Assembly: GCA_910574865.1 (NCBI GenBank)
Contig: CAJTDN010000004.1
Location: forward strand, 214,219 to 278,218
Direction: 5' to 3'
Length of the DNA: 64,000 nucleotides
From: Lachnospiraceae bacterium
Lineage (GTDB): Bacteria > Bacillota > Clostridia > Lachnospirales > Lachnospiraceae
Below the pieces are notes generated by a model that was not told the DNA's origin, made no database searches, and worked only from the letters and a program-made list of their open reading frames with translations. The stretch's first letter is position 1. Each line of letters opens with the position of its first letter. Shown here piece after piece: positions 58,422-64,000 of this stretch. The position numbers and the translations under genes are program-made.

Positions 58422-59645
58422 GTGTTCAACGAATGGCTGGTGAGGGATACGAGCAAGAAAATCCGGGCGGTAAAACGCTCAAAAGGCATGAGTGGGAAGC
58501 CTGTCACAAGCAAGCCCGTGTACGGCTACCTCATGGACGAGGACGAAAATTTCATCATTGACGAGGAAGCCGCCCCCGTGGTGAAGCAGATATACAGCCT
58601 TTGCCTTGCCGGGAACGGACCGACCAAGATAGCCCGTATGCTCACGGAGCAGCAGACACCCACGCCGGGAACGCTGGAATACCGCCGGACGGGAAGCACA
58701 CGCCGCTACCACCCCGGCTATGAGTGCAAGTGGGCGACTAACACCGTGGCGCATATCCTTGAAAACCGGGAGTACACGGGCTGCCTTGTGAACTTCAAGA
58801 CCGAGAAAGTGTCCTACAAGGTAAAGCACAGTGTAGAAAATCCCGTGGAGAAACAGGCGGTATTTGAGAACCACCACGAACCAATCATAGACCGTGACAC
58901 ATGGGAACGTGTGCAGGAGCTACGCAAGCAGCGCAAACGCCCGAACCGCTATGATGAAGTGGGCTTGTTCTCCGGCATACTGTTTTGTGCGGATTGCGGC
59001 AGCGTCATGTACCAGCAGAGGTATCAGACGGACAAGCGGCGGCAGGACTGCTACATATGCGGCAGCTACAAGAAGCGCACCCGTGACTGTACGGCGCACT
59101 TTATCCGCACCGACCTGTTGACCGAGGGAGTGACCGAGAACCTACGGAAAGTCACCAGCTACGCCGCCAAGCATGAAGCCCGGTTTATGAAGCTGTTGAC
59201 CGAGCAGACCGAGGACGGGAGCAAACGCCGGAACACCGCAAGGAAGAAAGAACTGGAAGCGGCAGAAAAGCGGATTGCGGAACTCTCCGCTATCTTCAAG
59301 CGGCTGTATGAGGACAGCGTGACCGGGCGCATATCGGACGAGCGTTTCACGGAGCTTTCGGCAGACTATGAAGCCGAGCAAAAGGAACTGAAAGAGAAAG
59401 CCGCCGCCTTGCAGAGCGAGCTTTCTAAGACGCTGGAAGCCACGGCAAACGCTGAAAAGTTTATGAAAGTGGTACGCAAGTACACCAGCTTTGAGGAACT
59501 CACCCCTACCCTGTTACGGGAGTTTGTGGAGAAAATCGTAATCCACGAATCGGAAGCCCTTGACGGGAAACGCCGGGGAAAGCTCCGCAGACAGGAAATC
59601 GAAATCTATTACTCTTTTGTCGGCAAGGTAGAGTTGCCCGACTAA
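58422..59645 (+). pseudogene. Large serine recombinase lacking its catalytic domain
   Basis: The frame opens in the middle of the recombinase: FNEWLVRDTSKKIRAVKRSK, normally about 150 residues into the protein, is the first homologous stretch. The recombinase domain, zinc ribbon (CADCGSVMYQQR, CYICGSYKKRTRDCTAHFI), a long coiled coil and the DUF4368-type end (EIEIYYSFVGKVELPD) follow. The N-terminal resolvase domain with the active Ser is absent, replaced by unrelated sequence. GTG 58422 is not a credible native start. It is a truncated relic. Confidence 0.8.
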
Positions 59646-59736
59646 AGCCCGACCCGTCCGGCAGTCAGCCGGACAGGGAACGGCAAAATTTTTTACACTT
59701 CTTTTACTTCTTTATCTCACATGAGCAAAAAGTCAG

Positions 59737-59820
59737 GGCATCAAGCAGCTTATGAGTGGAGGGGGCATTATTATTGTGGCGCAGACGGTGATTCCACAGC
59801 TCTCCAGCCTGTTTTCATAA
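59737..59820 (+). pseudogene. 3' fragment of a Maff2-type conjugation gene
   Basis: Twenty-seven codons ending with stop encode GIKQLMSGGGIII and VAQTVIPQLSSLFS, matching the C terminus of Maff2-type small membrane proteins of conjugative elements. The start is missing. It is followed six bases later by the next fragment, as in intact elements. Confidence 0.6.
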
Positions 59821-59825
59821 GATAA

Positions 59826-59927
59826 ATGGGCGGCATCATAGATAAAATCACTGATTTCATAAAGGAGATGTTGCAGGGGTGGGTACTTAATAACCTTGAT
59901 ACCATGTTTTCCGAAGTGAATTGTTAG
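59826..59927 (+). pseudogene. 5' fragment of a VirB6/TrbL-like (CD0411-type) gene
   Basis: Encodes MGGIIDKITDFIKEMLQGWV and then LNNLDTMFSEVNC before a stop; this is the start of CD0411-type TrbL/VirB6-like membrane proteins, which normally exceed 250 residues. The homology ends where the ISLre2 element begins. With the preceding fragment it shows that a type IV secretion operon once ran through here. Confidence 0.62.
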
Positions 59928-60104
59928 TAAAGTGGGTTTTGCCAAAAACAAGTGGAAGAAAAGCTGGTGTTAGTGTATAATTATTATTGGCAGAAATAGG
60001 AATTATTCCTGAAATAAAAAGGAAGCAGAGAAAATCCCCACTTCCCAACCATACAGTTTTCCTTTATGATGTTAGCGACGAAGAAAACACACAAAGGAGA
60101 CTAT

Positions 60105-61544
60105 ATGATGAAAACTATTGTAGAGGAAAAACCGATATCTTTCAAGACTCTGGAGCAGAAAATTTTTTCATATGTGTGTGAACTGGGGAGGGAGATTACC
60201 CGGATCATGCTGGAGGGTTATGATGCAGAACTGGCAGAGGAAAGGGACAAAACCCTATATAGGGACAAGGGAAGGCGCAACACTACGATCAAGACGGTCT
60301 ACGGGGAAGTGGCCTACTCCCGCAAAGTATATCAGACAAAGCTCCCAGACGGAAAGAACGCATATGTCTATCTGCTGGATGAAGCAATGCACATGGATAA
60401 GATCGGGATGGTTTCAACGAACCTTGCGGAAAAGATAGCCATGACCGTCACGGAAGCGCCCTACCGGGTGACAGCGGAGACCATAAGCGGCACTTGTGGA
60501 CAGAGCATCAGCCATGGCGGGGCATGGAATCTGGTGCAGAAACTGGGGGAGCGGATCAGCAAAGAAGAGGAGCTTGCCGTAAAGCAGATGAAAGCCGGAC
60601 AAGCACAAGGAAAGGAAACCCTGCCCGTACTCTTCGAGGAGATGGACGGGGTATGGCTGTCCATGCAGGACAAGAAGCATGGGAAGATGAAGAAACAAGA
60701 AATGAAGGTATTCACGATGTATGAAGGATGGGAGGCCGGGAGCAAGAGCCGGGGCAGGCTGGTGAACAAGACGATGCTTGCCGGCATGGAGAAAAGCAGT
60801 GAATTCCACGCAAAGAGGGAGGCGGTGATAGAGAAAAAATATGCGGCGGATGAGATTGGGCAGAGGATACTGAATGGAGACGGGGGGAGCTGGATCAAAG
60901 AACAGTACGACCCGGAAGCCATCTTCCAACTGGACCGTTACCACATTTATCAGGAAATCCTGCGCAAGATCGGGGACAAGGGGGCGCAGAAGGAAATAAG
61001 GGAGCTGTTTGACGCGGAAAAAATAGATGAGATGCTGGACTATATACGGATTTATGCGGACAGTGTTGCAAGCGGTGATGAAACGGACAAGCGAAGCAAA
61101 AGGGCGCTTGAACTCCACGCCTATCTAAGCAACAACAAGGAGGGGCTGCTCCCCTATCAAAAGCGAGGAGTAAAGATACCGGAAGCGCCAGAAGGAATCG
61201 AATATAAAAACATGGGGGTACAAGAGAACCAGAACTGTACCGTGGTGACACTGCGGATGAAGCACCGGAGGATGCGCTGGTCGGTGAACGGGGCGAACAA
61301 CATGGCGAAGGCACTGTACCGAAAGGAAAACCGGGAGCTCATAGATACAATAGAGAGGTATACAGACGGGCTAATCTTCCCAATGCAGATGGAGGAAATC
61401 ATCCAGACGTTGAGTGCGGCGAAAGCCCCCAAAAAAGATGGGAAGGGAAATCCATATGCGGAAAAGATCAGCCGCCACATGCCGCTGCTGGATGCGATGC
61501 AGACGGCATCGAGGAAAGCATTCAAAGCCGCCTTTTGCCATTAA
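60105..61544 (+). CDS. ISLre2-family transposase
   Basis: About 480 residues from ATG 60105 (60108 also possible) with AAAGGAG upstream. It matches the ISLre2/UPF0236 family: N-terminal LGREITRIMLEGYDAELAEE, YRDKGRRNTTIKTVYGEV, then VLFEEMDGVWLSMQ as the first acidic motif, LNGDGGSWIK (second Asp) and a C-terminal MRWSVNGANNMAKAL. Length is normal, so the element could be active. It separates two unrelated gene fragments. Confidence 0.88.
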   Translation: MMKTIVEEKPISFKTLEQKIFSYVCELGREITRIMLEGYDAELAEERDKTLYRDKGRRNTTIKTVYGEVAYSRKVYQTKLPDGKNAYVYLLDEAMHMDKIGMVSTNLAEKIAMTVTEAPYRVTAETISGTCGQSISHGGAWNLVQKLGERISKEEELAVKQMKAGQAQGKETLPVLFEEMDGVWLSMQDKKHGKMKKQEMKVFTMYEGWEAGSKSRGRLVNKTMLAGMEKSSEFHAKREAVIEKKYAADEIGQRILNGDGGSWIKEQYDPEAIFQLDRYHIYQEILRKIGDKGAQKEIRELFDAEKIDEMLDYIRIYADSVASGDETDKRSKRALELHAYLSNNKEGLLPYQKRGVKIPEAPEGIEYKNMGVQENQNCTVVTLRMKHRRMRWSVNGANNMAKALYRKENRELIDTIERYTDGLIFPMQMEEIIQTLSAAKAPKKDGKGNPYAEKISRHMPLLDAMQTASRKAFKAAFCH

Positions 61545-61613
61545 AAAACAAAACAGATAAAATGTGAAATAGTAGCCCTTGAATTGTCAGAAAATTAAGG
61601 AAATAGTCAAACA
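61545..61613. other. Right flank of ISLre2
   Basis: AT-rich bases between the transposase stop and the truncated recombinase. I could not define the terminal inverted repeats or a target duplication with confidence. Confidence 0.3.
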
Positions 61614-62162
61614 TCAAAAAGAAAAGAAAAAGTGCCAACGATTACTTGACACAAACGCGTACCTGGAAGAACGGTTCTTGGAGGCGCGCACCAGGATCCT
61701 GCCCCGGGAATGCTCGATGTCCGGGCATTTCAAATGCCGTGCCTCGCCGATGCGCAGGCCGGAAGAAAACATCAGGCAGAGCAGCGCCTTGAATTTCAAG
61801 TCGGTAATGGAGGAAAGAAAGACCCGCATTTCCTCCCTGGTCGGGACGAAGGGCAGGTAGGAATCAAACTTCCTCAAGGGGAGCTGCGTGGGATCCCACG
61901 GCTTGTGCAGGACGTAGATTGTAAAAAAGCGTAGTTGGGAGACGCAGCAGTTTATGGTGCGGTCGGAAAGCCCCCTGGCCTTTTGGAGCCAGCGGACGAA
62001 GTCGCGCAGTTCCCCCCATGAGACCTCTTCCGGCATTTTGTGCAAAATGTCGGAAAGGTAGTCCAGGTAAACGCGGACATAGGTGGAATACGAAGTCACG
62101 GTGTGGTCGGTAAGGCCACGGAGGGAGACCATCTCCCGGAATTGTCTTAAATAAGCGTCCAT
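61614..62162 (-). pseudogene. Tyrosine recombinase cut off by ISLre2
   Basis: The 5' part of an XerC/D-like recombinase (MDAYLRQFREMVSLRGLTDH; a SAM-like domain; then SSGLRIGEARHLKC with the first catalytic Arg). The HxxR and Tyr motifs are missing because the frame leaves homology at FVSSNRW near the ISLre2 flank. About 180 of an expected 290 or more residues remain. Recombinases of this type accompany some IS91-like elements. Confidence 0.72.
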
Positions 62163-62466
62163 AACGGAACCTCCTTGTTAAAATGATGGAATAAAGGGGC
62201 AGACCAACATTTTTGGAGGCGGGCGATAAAAATTTTTCGATATGTAGTTGTTAAGTTTAAAAATCCATGGTAAACTAAGCATAGCAGTTTTTAAGGTTAT
62301 GGGGTTGTTTGGCTTGGTAACTTAACAATACATCATAAACTTAAAAACTGCTACCTTTTTTTGAAAAAAAGTTGTGGTTTTACGTACCTGGAACTAGCCG
62401 CCGCGCTAGCGGCTTGGTACAATAGAGCCAGGAACCTGTCTTTAGATTCCCAGCCTACAATTTTGT
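62163..62466. other. Intergenic stretch with a long inverted repeat
   Basis: About 300 bases with no supported gene. The 19-bp inverted repeat at 62283-62352 is the main feature; a TACCTTTTTTTG run follows it. Confidence 0.4.
62283..62352. repeat. 19-bp inverted repeat with 32-base loop
   Basis: AGCAGTTTTTAAGGTTATG (62283-62301) and CATAAACTTAAAAACTGCT (62334-62352) pair with one mismatch; T7 follows at about 62357. It may be a plus-strand terminator or the terminal structure of a mobile element. Confidence 0.6.
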
Positions 62467-63321
62467 CTATGCACTTCTATCAGCTTTCAGTTGTTTTACT
62501 TCTTCAAGAGAAAGTCCTGAAATATTAACGATTTCCTCCAACGCATATTTGCCAGCTGCCAGCATACGGCGTGCCGTAGCTTTCATGCCTTCACGGATGC
62601 CTTCCTGTAAGGATTCGTTTCTCATATCTTCCATGGCCTTACACATAATCTCAATTCCCTCCTTGCTCTCTTTGAAAAATCTCACCCTATTCGCCAGTGT
62701 CCCATAGTACATATCCGCTGCGTCTGTGCAGGAGAAGTCATGCATTAACTTCCCGATTGGCGTATCTCCACGGTAAGCGCCATTTACATACAGTATGTGC
62801 GAACCGTCCTCAAATCTTTCCCCGGTTTCTAAAAAGCACCGCTCAATCGGATAGAGCGGCAGCCCTTTTCCCATTACGTCATTCTCTGTGATAAAGATTA
62901 CCCACGTTTCCGGCAGCTTGTCGAAGTCCTCGCCTTTCTTCAAAAGGTTTGCGTCCATCATGCTGCTGTTGTACCTGGCTCTTTTTCTCCCGGCTCCTTT
63001 GTCGGAGCGCTGTACTTCCACATTCAGTTTTGCCCCTGTGCTGTCCGTAGCCAAGATATCCAGCCTCACCGAACGGTTCAGCAGGTTCTCCACAAATACC
63101 TGAGTACGGACGTCCAACACCTTTAAATCCGGTTTTTCCAGTACAATCTGCAATACCAGTTCTATGCTTGCCGTATCTCCCTCAAAACACTTTGTGAGGA
63201 AATCATCATCAAGCAGGCGAAAGCCTCTTAGCCTCTGTAAATCTTCCTGATGTTTCCGGTCTATCTGTTCCGTCACTGTCAATCTTCCCACCTGCTTTCC
63301 CTTCTGTTTTTGTAACTCCAT
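62467..63321 (-). CDS. Rpn-family PD-(D/E)XK nuclease/transposase-like protein
   Basis: A 284-residue protein of the PDDEXK_2/Rpn group. The nuclease core reads RLDILATDSTGAKLNVEVQ (Asp, then E-V-Q), with an upstream acidic helix (GDTASIELVLQIVLEKPDL) and a downstream GAGRKRARYNSSMMD. The C-terminal half is helical and repetitive (NESLQEGIREGMKATARRML). Such proteins occur in many copies in Lachnospiraceae, promote recombination or act as toxins. The ATG at 63321 appears to be the true start, without a strong ribosome binding site. Confidence 0.85.
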   Translation of the reverse strand: MELQKQKGKQVGRLTVTEQIDRKHQEDLQRLRGFRLLDDDFLTKCFEGDTASIELVLQIVLEKPDLKVLDVRTQVFVENLLNRSVRLDILATDSTGAKLNVEVQRSDKGAGRKRARYNSSMMDANLLKKGEDFDKLPETWVIFITENDVMGKGLPLYPIERCFLETGERFEDGSHILYVNGAYRGDTPIGKLMHDFSCTDAADMYYGTLANRVRFFKESKEGIEIMCKAMEDMRNESLQEGIREGMKATARRMLAAGKYALEEIVNISGLSLEEVKQLKADRSA

Positions 63322-63661
63322 ACTACCATAAACCTCCCAATTTTACAAGCACATGGCTATTTGTGTAGTGTATCCATTACTTTCTGGTCAAACAATTCAC
63401 ATATGATATATCGAAAATTTTTTAATTTTCCTGCAACTGGTTGATATTAACTGTCCAGTAGTATAAAATAATAATTTATCAACCAATAGATATAGGTAAT
63501 TGTTAAATGTTTTTATGGCAAGATTATGAGGATGACGGCTCCTTAGGTAAGAAGAAAAAACATGTTGTCGTTCAGGTGAACGCTGGATTGACAGAAACGT
63601 CAGATTTTTGGGCGCACTTTTAGCCCGAAATTGAAATGTACCATGAAAATCGAATATCTTT
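63322..63661. other. Intergenic stretch between Rpn and transposase fragment
   Basis: 340 bases, AT-rich. A frame of 90 codons on the minus strand (63397-63669) has low-complexity composition and no ribosome binding site, and is not called. It probably holds the 3' end region of the adjacent IS. Confidence 0.4.
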
Positions 63662-64000
63662 TCAAGCAACTAGTGGCTTCAGGCTCCGTATGTACTCATG
63701 TTGGTTCATCCGGTGGGCCACGATTACCGTGAGCTGGCTGGCAATTCCAGCCAGGAACACGTCGGCCTTGGTCGTCGCATGGTTTCTGGTTCGCTTGCCC
63801 GCGACGCACATGTTCAGTTTGAAATGGTTGATTGCCCTTTCAATGCTGGTTCTGATTTTATAAAGGTCGTTCCACTCGGAAGAATCCCTCTGGATGCCGG
63901 GGAACATGCGGAAGTCCATGTTTTCATAGGTATAGGTGGTTCGCCCTTTTTTGGCGGTAGTGCATGGCTCTTTGCAGTCGCAGACATATTGTCCCTTTAC
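63662..64000 (-). CDS. DDE transposase, partial, runs off the window
   Basis: The frame is open to the window edge; 112 residues visible. The visible part is a transposase C terminus: WNDLYKIRTSIERAINHFKL with the conserved Glu of the DDE triad, then a Lys/Arg-rich part (AGKRTRNHATTKADVFLAGI) and a stop. The Cys pair CDCKEPC upstream resembles the IS1182/IS5-type insertion domain. An internal ATG at 63919 is not the true start. Confidence 0.72.
   Translation of the reverse strand, partial: VKGQYVCDCKEPCTTAKKGRTTYTYENMDFRMFPGIQRDSSEWNDLYKIRTSIERAINHFKLNMCVAGKRTRNHATTKADVFLAGIASQLTVIVAHRMNQHEYIRSLKPLVA

Noticed and set aside
60414..61118. Long minus-strand frames opposite the ISLre2 transposase
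   Set aside because: The transposase frame has clear family motifs over its full length. The antisense frames are a by-product of its codon use.
63397..63669. A 90-codon minus-strand frame beyond the transposase fragment
   Set aside because: Low-complexity composition, no homology I recognise and overlap with the stop region of the transposase; likely non-coding IS flank.
1..64000. CRISPR arrays, rRNA and tRNA genes
   Set aside because: I saw no regularly spaced repeats of CRISPR type, no cas gene, no rRNA signature and no foldable tRNA.

Overview
The window looks like accessory DNA from a gut-type Clostridia, most likely Lachnospiraceae. This is an inference from moderate GC, strong AAGGAGG ribosome binding sites, near-consensus sigma-A promoters, and gene families typical of large integrative elements in that group (YodL-like, DUF4313, DUF3789, DUF6462, conjugative-transposon-like HTH, Tn916-type integrase). 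No rRNA, tRNA or chromosomal core gene was recognised.

Layout. 1-3.5 kb is a left mosaic: a membrane-anchored XRE regulator, an IS110-family element with a frameshifted transposase, and a decayed large serine recombinase. About 3.6-53.6 kb is one long element backbone, nearly all on the plus strand and ending in a tyrosine integrase preceded by a small excisionase-like protein and a ribbon-helix-helix protein. It holds a block of tightly overlapping unknown genes with a methylase-like protein, NAD-dependent DNA ligase and two CxxC-rich YkgJ-like proteins (3.9-13.8 kb). A cargo region of stacked drug-response cassettes follows (13.8-22.5 kb: tandem-MerR + ABC exporter; GNAT + TrmO + MerR; AraC + GyrI-like + ABC exporter), with duplicated scraps of backbone between them. 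Next come SSB and an AAA+ ATPase / HExxH-VWA pair whose second gene is split by a group II intron (25-33.6 kb), more unknown genes and a DNA methyltransferase (33.7-38.1 kb), and an AbiE-type toxin-antitoxin pair (38.3-39.8 kb). A DNA-metabolism and maintenance module (40.5-51.5 kb) carries a YqaJ exonuclease, a RecD-like helicase, a candidate annealing protein, a CHC2/Toprim-like primase, ParM and ParR, and regulators.

Three intergenic leaders (3.6, 24.8 and 40.7 kb) share a promoter, a conserved 5' sequence and a covarying terminator hairpin. They sit ahead of the three main gene blocks and are the strongest candidate for an undescribed regulatory system here.

53.6-64 kb is a second mosaic: the start of another conjugative element (DUF6075, a small protein, parA), a three-recombinase RIT element lodged in the parA Walker A region, a truncated serine recombinase, two short conjugation-gene fragments, an ISLre2 element, a truncated tyrosine recombinase, an Rpn-type PD-(D/E)XK protein and a partial DDE transposase running off the window. 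No relaxase, coupling protein or complete type IV secretion gene was seen, so conjugation functions, if any, lie outside.
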